From contig JBFKDQ010000005.1 of assembly GCA_041619555.1 (NCBI GenBank), forward strand, positions 46,023 to 110,022: a stretch of 64,000 nucleotides of DNA, in the 5' to 3' direction. The notes below the pieces were generated by a model. It searched no databases. It had not been told where the DNA came from and saw only the letters and a program-made list of their open reading frames with translations. The position numbers were made by a program, and so were the translations under genes. Shown one piece after another: positions 34,677-42,403 of the stretch (its first letter is position 1; the number at the start of each line of letters is the position of its first letter). The stretch comes from Oceanococcus sp041619555. GTDB lineage: Bacteria; Pseudomonadota; Gammaproteobacteria; Nevskiales; Oceanococcaceae.

Positions 34677-35866
34677 GCAATCACTCCCAGTTCACGACCG
34701 ACGCTGGCGAAAGCGGCCAGGGCCCGATCCAGATCAGCGCGATCCAGCGCCGCGGACATCTGCGTACGGATGCGGGCCTGCCCCTTGGGCACGACCGGAA
34801 AGGAAAAACCGATGACGTAGACGCCTTGCTCCAGCAGCTTTTCCGCCATTTTCGCCGCCAGCCGGGCATCGCCCAGCATCACCGGCACGATGGGATGCTC
34901 ACCCGGGAGCAACTCGAAACCGAGCGCCGCCAGGCCTTGTCGCCAGAAACGGGTGTTCTCATCCAGCTTCTTTCGCAGCGCCGCACCGTCACGCACCAGT
35001 TCGATCGCGGCCAGCGCCCCGGCCACCAGCGCCGGCGCCACGCTGTTGGAGAACAGATAGGGCCGCGCCTTGTTGCGCAGCATTTCGATCACCGGAGCAC
35101 GCGCCGCGACAAAGCCGCCGGAAGCGCCGCCCAGGGCCTTGCCCAGGGTCCCGGTGATCAGATCGATGCGGCCTTCCACGCCACGAAATTCCGGCGTCCC
35201 CCGGCCCTCGGCACCAAGAAACCCATGTGCATGAGCGTCATCGATCATCACCAGGGCATCGTAACGCTCAGCCAGCGCACAGATGCTGTCCAGCGGCGCG
35301 ATCGTGCCGTCCATCGAAAACACGCCATCGGTGACGATCAGACGATGGCGCCGGTCCTGGGTTTCCTGTAGGCAGGCCTCCAGCGCCGCCAGATCACAAT
35401 TGGCATACCGTTTGCGCTGCGCCTTGCACAGCCGGATGCCATCAATCAGGCTGGCGTGATTCAGGGCATCGGAAATGATCACGTCGTCGGGCCCGAACAG
35501 GGCTTCGAATACGCCCCCATTGGCATCGAATGCCGAAGGGAACAGAATCGCGTCCTCACAACCCAGCCAGTCGGCAATCGTCGCCTCCAGGCTGCGGTGC
35601 AGGTCCTGCGTACCGCAGATGAAGCGGACCGAAGCCATGCCAAAACCGTGACTGTCCAGGCTTTGATGCGCAGCCTGAATCAGCGCCGGATGATTGGCCA
35701 GACCCAGATAATTGTTTGCGCACAGATTGATCACCTCGCGACCATCCGGCAGGCGGATCTGCCCGCCCTGGGCCGAACACATCACCCGCTCCGACTTGTA
35801 CAGGCCTTCCTGCCGCAGCTGTTCGAGTTGTTGCATCAGCTCGTCGGTGAAACGGCTCTTGTTCAT
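34673..35866 (-). CDS. kbl: 2-amino-3-ketobutyrate CoA ligase (glycine C-acetyltransferase)
   Basis: A 397-residue PLP enzyme (E. coli Kbl has 398) that cleaves 2-amino-3-oxobutyrate with CoA to glycine and acetyl-CoA, completing threonine catabolism begun by Tdh. It shows LCANNYLGLANHP, the PLP-site DDAHAHGFLG and the Schiff-base Lys in TGTLGKALGGASGG. The ATG at 35866 gives the family length; an upstream ATG at 35908 lies in the promoter. A strong minus-strand -10 lies 31-36 bases upstream. Confidence 0.97.
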   Translation of the reverse strand: MNKSRFTDELMQQLEQLRQEGLYKSERVMCSAQGGQIRLPDGREVINLCANNYLGLANHPALIQAAHQSLDSHGFGMASVRFICGTQDLHRSLEATIADWLGCEDAILFPSAFDANGGVFEALFGPDDVIISDALNHASLIDGIRLCKAQRKRYANCDLAALEACLQETQDRRHRLIVTDGVFSMDGTIAPLDSICALAERYDALVMIDDAHAHGFLGAEGRGTPEFRGVEGRIDLITGTLGKALGGASGGFVAARAPVIEMLRNKARPYLFSNSVAPALVAGALAAIELVRDGAALRKKLDENTRFWRQGLAALGFELLPGEHPIVPVMLGDARLAAKMAEKLLEQGVYVIGFSFPVVPKGQARIRTQMSAALDRADLDRALAAFASVGRELGVIA

Positions 35867-35896
35867 GGCGATTTTCTGAGGGCAGTTGAACGCAGA

Positions 35897-35902
35897 ATTA
35901 TA
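35897..35902 (-). promoter_or_regulatory. kbl promoter -10 element (perfect TATAAT)
   Basis: The minus strand reads TATAAT here, about 31 bases upstream of the kbl ATG. No good -35 is found at 16-18 bp, so an activator may be needed. Confidence 0.6.
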
Positions 35903-35913
35903 CAGCATTGTAT
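35900..35913. promoter_or_regulatory. Inverted repeat ATACA-N4-TGTAT over the kbl -10
   Basis: Perfect 5-bp arms with a 4-base spacer that overlap the -10 element, a plausible repressor site. Confidence 0.35.
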
Positions 35914-36184
35914 TTACGCTTAGGCGGACGGCGGATGCGGCATCCCACCAGACACGCTACCGCCGCCTGCGAAAGGCCCTGGCAGGCGCACCCGCAGGTG
36001 CATCTCGAGCGCGCCGCTTGAGTCTGCCCGCAACGCCAAGCACACTGCGTTCCCAACTTGCCTCGCTGCCCAGGCCGAACGCCCACACCCCGGCCATCGG
36101 GCAGGCGCCCAAGCGATCCCTGCCCGCGTCCGCGAAACCGAATTCCGGCGACGGCGACCCGACCATGCCAGAAAGTGAGCCACC

Positions 36185-37390
36185 ATGTCCCAAAGCCCAA
36201 TTTCGATTTGCAGCCTCGCTCTTGCCGCCGGCCTGTGGGGTACGGCCCAGGCCGCAGATTTCGAGACCTGCAAGGGGACATGGCAGGAACAGGCCCGTGA
36301 GGCCGGCCTGTCACCCCGCATCATCGATCAGGTCATTCCAGCCCTGCAAGCACAGCCGCGGGTGCTGGAACTGGATCGCAAACAGCCGGAGTTCACCAGC
36401 AGTTTTGGCTCGTATATCGGACGCCGCCTGACGGACAGCCGCATCGACAAGGGCAAGATTCTGCTGGAGGAGCACGCGGAACTGCTGCGCGAACTGACGC
36501 GCCGCTATGGCATCCCCGGCCGGATGCTGGTGGCCTTCTGGGGTCTGGAGACCAACTACGGTGGTTATCTGGGCAATACACCCACCCTGGATGCACTCGC
36601 CACTCTGGGCTGCGACCCGCGCCGCAGCCGCTACTTCAGCGCGGAACTGATCACGGCTCTGGGTCTGATCGAGGAGCATGACCTGGAACCGGCAAGAATG
36701 CGGGGCTCCTGGGCGGGCGCGATGGGCCAGACCCAGTTCATGCCCAGCAACTACCGGCGCTACGGCATCGATGGGGATAACGACGGCCAGGTCGATCTCT
36801 GGAACAGCGTGCCCGATGCCCTGCATTCGGCCGCCAATTTCCTCCATCAACTGGGTTGGGAAGCGGGCCTGCGCTGGGGCCGGGAGGTGCGCCTGCCACC
36901 TGGGTTCGACTACCGTATGGCCGGCCTCAAACAGATGCGGCCCTTGCAGGAATGGGCCGATCTGGGACTGCGCCATGGCCATGGCGGACCGCTGCCGGTG
37001 GCGGACATCGATGCCGCGCTGCTGGTCCCGGCTGGCCACCAGGGCCCGGCGTTTCTGGTCTACGGTAATTTCCGCATCATCATGCGCTGGAACAATTCCG
37101 AATTCTACGCTCTGTCGGTCGGCCTGCTGGCAGACCGTCTGATCGGCGCAATGCCACTTGCGGCCCCCTTGACCGAAGATCAGCGCACGATCCGGCTGGA
37201 CAAAATCAAAGCCCTGCAAACCCGGCTCAATGCCCTGGGAGTTGATGCCGGGCCGGCCGACGGCATTCTTGGTCCGGGCACCCGCGAGGCCATCAGCGCT
37301 TTTCAGGCCGCCAACGACATGATTGCCGACGGCTATCACTCCAGCGCGGTGTTCAGCGCCCTCGGCATTGATCTGGAAGCAGCGCAATGA
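36185..37390 (+). CDS. Lytic murein transglycosylase (MltB family) with PG-binding domain
   Basis: A 401-residue periplasmic enzyme that cleaves peptidoglycan to 1,6-anhydro ends. A signal peptide ends AQA|ADF, the SLT-type catalytic domain has its Glu in FWGLETNYGG, with AGAMGQTQFMPSNY and DGQVDLWNSVPDA downstream, and residues about 335-400 form a PG_binding_1 domain (LQTRLNALGVDAGPADGILG). There is no lipobox, so it is soluble rather than lipid-anchored. It begins a plus-strand run with the FimV-like and slyD genes. Confidence 0.93.
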   Translation: MSQSPISICSLALAAGLWGTAQAADFETCKGTWQEQAREAGLSPRIIDQVIPALQAQPRVLELDRKQPEFTSSFGSYIGRRLTDSRIDKGKILLEEHAELLRELTRRYGIPGRMLVAFWGLETNYGGYLGNTPTLDALATLGCDPRRSRYFSAELITALGLIEEHDLEPARMRGSWAGAMGQTQFMPSNYRRYGIDGDNDGQVDLWNSVPDALHSAANFLHQLGWEAGLRWGREVRLPPGFDYRMAGLKQMRPLQEWADLGLRHGHGGPLPVADIDAALLVPAGHQGPAFLVYGNFRIIMRWNNSEFYALSVGLLADRLIGAMPLAAPLTEDQRTIRLDKIKALQTRLNALGVDAGPADGILGPGTREAISAFQAANDMIADGYHSSAVFSALGIDLEAAQ

Positions 37391-37467
37391 TGCACTGAAG
37401 GCGCGACACCGGGATTGGCGAGTATGAGAGACTGCCCTTGACGTGCGTGACCTATACGGAGGAGAAC

Positions 37468-38571
37468 ATGGCTGGATCCCTGCAATTCGCCCGGCGGCTC
37501 GGTGCAGCCCTTGTCCTGTGCGGCCTGGTCATGCTGCTGGCCCGCCCGGCACAGGCCCTGAGTCTGGGGGAACCGCTGATCGACTCCTTTCTCGCCGAAC
37601 CGCTGCGGGCGCGCCTGCCGGTCGATGGCAAGGCGCCAGGGATCCACTCGCTGCGCGCCCGCATGCTGCCCCCTTCGGCCTATGCCAGGCTGGGCCTTTT
37701 CCCGCCCGCCCATCCGCTGGAAGACTTTCAGATCGAACTGGAAGGCGATTCCGTCCAGGGCTACTGGTTCAACATCCTTTCCCGCGAGGCCATCCGCGAA
37801 CCCATTCTCAGCATCCTGCTGAGAATCGAAGACAAAGAACGCAGCCTGGTGCGCCAGATCCATCTGGTCCTGGATCAGCAACCGCTTCCACGCCACAGTT
37901 CCATTGCCGCGGCAAGCCCGTCACAGTCGACGCCGATGCCCACCACCGTTCCCGCAGCAGATCGGCCCGATCCCAGCCCGGTCACCGCCACCGCACCGGC
38001 CGCGCACCGGCCGTCCGCAGAGGTCGACACGCCCGATCCTTTCAGGCTCCCTGAACTGCAGCCCATCCTGTCCGCAACCAAGCCCGGGGCCGGACCGGCC
38101 GCCGGCACGCCCGCAGCGCCGCCCCTGCCGGAAGCCGAGTCGGCCTGGCCGGTACCGCAACCCATCCTGCGCCAGGCCAGGGCGTCGGCACCCGCCCCGC
38201 CAGTTCCCACCGAGAGCCAGACCTATGGCCCGATCAAGGCCGGCGAGGTGCTGTCCCGCATCTCCCAGATCGTCAGACCGACGCCTTCGATCTCCATCCA
38301 CAAGATGTCAGCTGCGCTATATGCCCTCAATCCGCAGGCCTTCCGCGGCGGTCCGCACACCCTGATTCTCGGCGCCCTGCTGCGGGTGCCCAGCGCTGAA
38401 TTCCTGCGCGATTTCGAAGACGAACTGGACTGGTACACGCCGACGCGCACGTCTCCCAAGGATCCGGGGGCGCAGACCCCCCCCGCCCGAACTCAAACCT
38501 CACCGGCACGGCCAGAGACGCCATTCACCGTACCGGCGAGCCTGGAAAGCCTCAATCCGGTGCCACGCTGA
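37468..38571 (+). CDS. Short FimV-like protein (FimV N-terminal domain and LysM-like segment)
   Basis: A 367-residue exported protein. A signal peptide ends AQA|LSLGE, and the next 110 residues resemble the FimV N-terminal domain (LGEPLIDSFLAEPLRARLPVDG). A Pro/Ala-rich linker then leads to YGPIKAGEVLSRISQIVRP, which fits the FimV LysM-type YGPV-GDTL motif, with the expected ALYALNPQAF and LILGALLRVP blocks. It has no cytoplasmic TPR tail or clear membrane segment, so it is much shorter than FimV. A GGAGG ribosome site supports the ATG at 37468. Confidence 0.75.
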   Translation: MAGSLQFARRLGAALVLCGLVMLLARPAQALSLGEPLIDSFLAEPLRARLPVDGKAPGIHSLRARMLPPSAYARLGLFPPAHPLEDFQIELEGDSVQGYWFNILSREAIREPILSILLRIEDKERSLVRQIHLVLDQQPLPRHSSIAAASPSQSTPMPTTVPAADRPDPSPVTATAPAAHRPSAEVDTPDPFRLPELQPILSATKPGAGPAAGTPAAPPLPEAESAWPVPQPILRQARASAPAPPVPTESQTYGPIKAGEVLSRISQIVRPTPSISIHKMSAALYALNPQAFRGGPHTLILGALLRVPSAEFLRDFEDELDWYTPTRTSPKDPGAQTPPARTQTSPARPETPFTVPASLESLNPVPR

Positions 38572-38637
38572 GCGCGCCGGATCGGGCCAAACAGCCCCCC
38601 GTGCTACCCTTGCCCCTCAAAACCAAGAGTATGTTTG

Positions 38638-39117
38638 ATGGAAATTGCAGCAAATTCCGTGGTCAGCTTCGACTACACCCTGACCAATGAAGCCGGCGAT
38701 GTGCTGGACACGTCCCAGGGTCAGAGTCCGATGTCCTACCTGCACGGTCACGCCCAGATCATCAGCGGCCTGGAAGAGGCCATGCAGGGCCGCAAGACCG
38801 GGGACGCCTTCGCCGTCACGGTAGCGCCGGAACAGGGATATGGCTTGCGCCAGGACGATCTCATCCAGAGCGTGCCACGCAGCGCTTTCGCCGGCGTCGA
38901 TGAAATTGAAGCGGGCATGCGTTTTCAGGCGCAGGGCGCCGACGGTCCGATGATCGTCCGCATCGTCGATCTCAGCGAAGACTCCGTCACCGTAGACGGC
39001 AATCATGAACTGGCCGGCGCCACCCTGCATTTCGACGTCGCCATCACCGACGTGCGTGCGGCCACCGCGCAAGAACTCGAACACGGTCATGTGCATGATC
39101 ACGGGGCCGATCACTAG
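38638..39117 (+). CDS. slyD: FKBP-type peptidyl-prolyl isomerase SlyD
   Basis: A 159-residue PPIase/chaperone. It shows SFDYTLTNEAGDVLDTS, the flap insertion PMSYLHGHAQIISGLEEAM and VAPEQGYG, then the IF domain. The tail has several His (GHVHDHGADH), shorter than in E. coli SlyD, where it binds nickel. A role in Ni delivery to the hydrogenase encoded nearby is possible, as SlyD works with HypB in E. coli, but the gene is separately transcribed. The start is the ATG at 38638. Confidence 0.93.
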   Translation: MEIAANSVVSFDYTLTNEAGDVLDTSQGQSPMSYLHGHAQIISGLEEAMQGRKTGDAFAVTVAPEQGYGLRQDDLIQSVPRSAFAGVDEIEAGMRFQAQGADGPMIVRIVDLSEDSVTVDGNHELAGATLHFDVAITDVRAATAQELEHGHVHDHGADH

Positions 39118-39137
39118 TTCCCCATCACGCCATCACG

Positions 39138-39165
39138 AAAAAAGCCCGGGTAACCGGGCTTTTTT
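39138..39165. terminator. Bidirectional Rho-independent terminator
   Basis: A perfect 12-bp stem, AAAAAAGCCCGG and CCGGGCTTTTTT, with a GTAA loop, between convergent slyD and deaD. The T-run on the plus side and the mirrored A-run on the minus side let it serve both genes. Confidence 0.93.
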
Positions 39166-39192
39166 GTGTTCCTGCGATGTGTCTCGGCCGCG

Positions 39193-41013
39193 TCAGTCCG
39201 CGGCCTTGCGGGGCGGCTTGGGCGCCTTGCGGGCCGGTTTCTTTGGCGCTTTTGTCGACCCGGACTTGGCTTTTCCGAGCTTGCCCGGCTTTTTCTTGCC
39301 GGCATGCGCGGGCTTGGGTGCTGCGTCCCCGTCGCTGCGGCCTGCGGCTGAACTCGACAGGCGGCTGATCTGCAGTTGCCGGCCGGACACCCAGACCTTT
39401 TTCAGATCCTGAAAGATATCCTTCGGCATCCCCTGGGGCAGGTCGACCACGCTGTGATCGTCGAAGATCTTGATCCGGCCGATGTGCTGGGCGTCCAGAC
39501 CGGCCTCGTTGGCCAACGCGCCGACGATATTGCCCGGCTGCACCCCATGAGTCGAACCGACTTCCAGGCGAAATCGTTCCATTTGCGCGGGCACCCGGTC
39601 CTCTTCCTCACGCGCGTGTCTGGGCGGCTTGCGCCCCGCCCCGCCTTCCGGGCGCTCCACCGTGGCCGACGGTTTCTGCTTGCGCTTCTTCTCGGTCGGC
39701 AGGATCAGCGGGGTATCCCCCTGCAGCAGCTGGGCCAGGGCGGCGGCAATCTCGGTGGCCGGCACTTCATGCTCCCGCTGATAGTCCTCGATCAGGCGGC
39801 GAAAAAATTCCAGATCGGCGCTGGCCAGGGTATCGCTGACCCGCTGCTTGAAGCGCTCGACCCGGGTATCATTGATGCGTTCCACCGTGGGCAGTTCCAG
39901 CGCCTCGATGCGCTGCCCGGTGGCTTTCTCGATCGCGTACAGCATCCGGCGTTCACGCGGCGCAACGAACAGGATGGCCTCGCCGGAGCGGCCGGCGCGA
40001 CCCGTGCGGCCAATCCGGTGCACATAGGATTCCGTATCGTGCGGGATGTCGTAATTGATCACGTGACTGACCCGGTCGACATCGATTCCGCGGGCCACCA
40101 CATCGGTGGCCACGAGGATGTCCAGACGCCCGGCCTTGAACTGCTCCACCGCCCGCTCCCGCGCTTTTTGATCCATGTCCCCATTGATCGCAACCGCGGC
40201 ATGACCACGGGCTTCGAGCTTTTCCGCCAGCTCCACCGTCGCCAGCTTGGTGCGGGTGAAGATGATGATGCCGTCAAAGGTCTCGACTTCGAGAATCCGG
40301 GTCAGCGCATCGAGTTTGTGCAGGCCGCTGACCTGCCAGACCCGCTGCCGGATTTTCAAGGCACTGGAGGCCTTGTGCTGCACCGTGATTTCCTGCGGCG
40401 TGCTCAGATGCTTCTGGGCGATGCGCCGGATCGGCGCCGGCATCGTGGCTGAAAACAGCGCCACCTGGCGACCCGCGGGCGTTTCCGAAAGAATCCATTC
40501 CACGTCGTCGATGAAACCCATGCGCAGCATTTCATCCGCCTCATCCAACACCAGGCAGCGCAGCTGATCCAGCTGCAGGCTGCCCCGACGGATGTGGTCC
40601 ATGACCCGGCCGGGTGTGCCCACCACCACATGCACCCCGCGACGCAGCGGCTTGAGCTGCAGTTCATACGCCTGGCCGCCGTAGATCGGCAGCACATGAA
40701 AACCCGGCAGATGCGCGGCATAGCGCTGGAAGGCCTCGGCCACCTGGATCGCCAGCTCGCGGGTCGGGGTCAGCACCAGGGCCTGCGGGCTCCGGCCTTT
40801 GAGATCCAGCCGGCTAAGAATCGGCAGGGCGAAGGCCGCGGTCTTGCCAGTGCCGGTCTGAGCCTGGCCGATGACATCGACACCGGCCAGCACGTGGGGA
40901 ATGATCTGCGCCTGAATCGGCGAAGGGGACTCGTAACCTACTGCGTTGAGGGCAGTGAGCACTGCCGGATCCAGACCTAATTCGGCAAACGAGGGCAACT
41001 CGGTACTCGACAT
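39193..41013 (-). CDS. deaD: DEAD-box RNA helicase DeaD/CsdA
   Basis: A 606-residue RNA helicase of ribosome assembly and cold response. Motifs: Q-motif FAELGLDP, I AQTGTGKT, Ia PTRELA, II DEADEM, III SAT, and VI HRIGRTGRAG. The C-terminal DbpA-type RNA-binding domain (about residues 475-555) is followed by a basic Lys/Pro/Ala tail. The ATG at 41013 is preferred to a TTG 12 bases upstream. It follows the hydrogenase operon by 42 bases with no terminator seen between. Confidence 0.95.
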   Translation of the reverse strand: MSSTELPSFAELGLDPAVLTALNAVGYESPSPIQAQIIPHVLAGVDVIGQAQTGTGKTAAFALPILSRLDLKGRSPQALVLTPTRELAIQVAEAFQRYAAHLPGFHVLPIYGGQAYELQLKPLRRGVHVVVGTPGRVMDHIRRGSLQLDQLRCLVLDEADEMLRMGFIDDVEWILSETPAGRQVALFSATMPAPIRRIAQKHLSTPQEITVQHKASSALKIRQRVWQVSGLHKLDALTRILEVETFDGIIIFTRTKLATVELAEKLEARGHAAVAINGDMDQKARERAVEQFKAGRLDILVATDVVARGIDVDRVSHVINYDIPHDTESYVHRIGRTGRAGRSGEAILFVAPRERRMLYAIEKATGQRIEALELPTVERINDTRVERFKQRVSDTLASADLEFFRRLIEDYQREHEVPATEIAAALAQLLQGDTPLILPTEKKRKQKPSATVERPEGGAGRKPPRHAREEEDRVPAQMERFRLEVGSTHGVQPGNIVGALANEAGLDAQHIGRIKIFDDHSVVDLPQGMPKDIFQDLKKVWVSGRQLQISRLSSSAAGRSDGDAAPKPAHAGKKKPGKLGKAKSGSTKAPKKPARKAPKPPRKAAD

Positions 41014-41055
41014 GATGCAATCCAAATGGGGGCCGCCAACGTGGCAGTCCGCTGA

Positions 41056-41262
41056 CTAGGATACGTGCCTGTCAGGCTGGCCGCTTGGCTTTTTCCGGCC
41101 CAGCCCGGCCGCATGTGGCCGCCAGAGCACCGCCAGCAGCACGCCGCAGAGCAGCGCCGCCAGGATCTGATCAGAATGATAATCGCCCGGCGAATGGCCG
41201 GCATGCGCCAGCAACGGGACCGACCAGAGCCAGAGCAGGCCGGCCAGAATTGCCGCCCTCAT
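41056..41262 (-). CDS. Small membrane protein coupled to hypB
   Basis: A 68-residue protein: signal-like helix (LAGLLWLWSVPLLAHA), a short loop with two His, Asp and Ser (HAGHSPGDYHSDQ), a second hydrophobic segment, and a basic tail. Its ATG overlaps the hypB stop by 4 bases (ATGA), so it is the last gene of the hydrogenase operon. I do not recognise the family. The His-rich exported loop could bind nickel or heme, but this is speculation. Confidence 0.65.
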   Translation of the reverse strand: MRAAILAGLLWLWSVPLLAHAGHSPGDYHSDQILAALLCGVLLAVLWRPHAAGLGRKKPSGQPDRHVS

Positions 41263-42059
41263 GCCAAAACCGCCTGCGATCGGTCGCACGCCGGCCTCGC
41301 CCGCGATCGGGCCCGCGCCCTGAGCCAGTCATACCAGCCGCTCAGCCCGGCGCCGCTATGCGCCGACAGCTGGAGGATTTCGAGGCCGGGATTGACCTGC
41401 CGGGCAGCCGTCAGGCAGGCCTGCAGATCGAATTCGAGATGCGGCAGCAAATCCACCTTGTTGATCAGCAACAGATCTGCAGCTCTGAACATGTGCGGGT
41501 ATTTCAGGGGCTTGTCCTCGCCCTCGGTGACGGACAGGATCACCACCTTGGCCTCCTCACCCAGGTCGAACAGGGCCGGGCACACCAGATTGCCGACGTT
41601 CTCGATGAACAGCAGGCTACCGGCAGGCGGATCGAGCTGATCCAGACCGCGCGCCAGCATGTCCGCTTCCAGGTGACAGCCTGCCCCGGTATTGAGCTGC
41701 ACCACCGGCACACCGGTTTCGCGGATCCGGCGCGCATCGGCCAGAGTCTGCTGGTCGCCTTCAATCACCGCCATCGGCAGTTCCTCGCGCAGATCCGTCA
41801 GGGTCCGCTCAAGCAGGCGGGTCTTGCCCGAGCCCGGCGAACTCAGCAGATTCAGGGCAACAATTCCGGCCGTGGCGAACCGCTCGCGGTTGAGCTCGGC
41901 CAGACGGTCATTGCGCCCCAGCAGATTCTCTTCCAGGCGCAGGATCTGGGCATCCCGGGCATGGTGCTGATGCGGTCCGTGATCCTTGTCCTCACCCAGG
42001 CCGTGCATTCGCGTTACCGTCAGTCGTGCCTCGCTGGAACATCCACAAGTCGTGCACAT
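41259..42059 (-). CDS. hypB: Hydrogenase nickel-incorporation GTPase HypB
   Basis: A 266-residue GTPase that loads Ni into the [NiFe] active site with HypA. It has the high-affinity site MCTTCGC (Cys2, Cys5, Cys7), P-loop SSPGSGKT, the metal-sensing NTGAGCHLEADM, ENVGNLVCP, and NKVDLLP (G4). The N-terminal His stretch (HGPHQHH) is short. It starts 3 bases after hypA and overlaps the next small gene by 4 bases. Confidence 0.96.
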   Translation of the reverse strand: MCTTCGCSSEARLTVTRMHGLGEDKDHGPHQHHARDAQILRLEENLLGRNDRLAELNRERFATAGIVALNLLSSPGSGKTRLLERTLTDLREELPMAVIEGDQQTLADARRIRETGVPVVQLNTGAGCHLEADMLARGLDQLDPPAGSLLFIENVGNLVCPALFDLGEEAKVVILSVTEGEDKPLKYPHMFRAADLLLINKVDLLPHLEFDLQACLTAARQVNPGLEILQLSAHSGAGLSGWYDWLRARARSRARPACDRSQAVLA

Positions 42060-42062
42060 GAA

Positions 42063-42401
42063 TCAGTCTCCTTCGCTCAATTCCAATTCCGTAATTTTCA
42101 GTTCCTGCCCGGCCAGCAGGCGGAAGTCCATCTGCCCGCAGCTGCAGTGCGCACCGGTCGACGGCAAGGCGAAATCCGCCCCGCAAGCCAGGCAGCGCGC
42201 AAGTCCAGAAATCTCCTCGATTTCCAGACGCGCGCCGGCAAGCGGGGTGTTTTCCGTGACCACATCGAAGCAGGCGCGCATCGCATCGGGCAGCACCGCG
42301 GACAGCGCGCCAACCGCCAGACGCACCCGCAGCACCCGCCGACCTTCGGCGTGGGTCCGGGCAATCTCGACAATGTTGCGGGTAATCGACAGCTCGTGCA
42401 C
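42063..42401 (-). CDS. hypA: Hydrogenase maturation Ni-metallochaperone HypA
   Basis: A 112-residue HypA. The start is GTG (VHELSITRNIV) to place the invariant His2-Glu3 that binds Ni; upstream codons in frame are non-homologous. The zinc site is C-x2-C then C-x-C (CLAC...HCSC) instead of the usual two C-x2-C pairs, a small deviation. It begins 2 bases past the stop of the upstream gene. Confidence 0.93.
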   Translation of the reverse strand: MHELSITRNIVEIARTHAEGRRVLRVRLAVGALSAVLPDAMRACFDVVTENTPLAGARLEIEEISGLARCLACGADFALPSTGAHCSCGQMDFRLLAGQELKITELELSEGD

Positions 42402-42403
42402 AG

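Larger units (their letters stand above)
35867..36184. other. 318-bp gap between kbl and the divergent lytic transglycosylase gene
   Basis: It holds the kbl promoter and an overlapping inverted repeat near the kbl end. I saw no gene, terminator or other structure in the remaining GC-rich 270 bases, which must contain the promoter of the transglycosylase gene. Confidence 0.6.
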
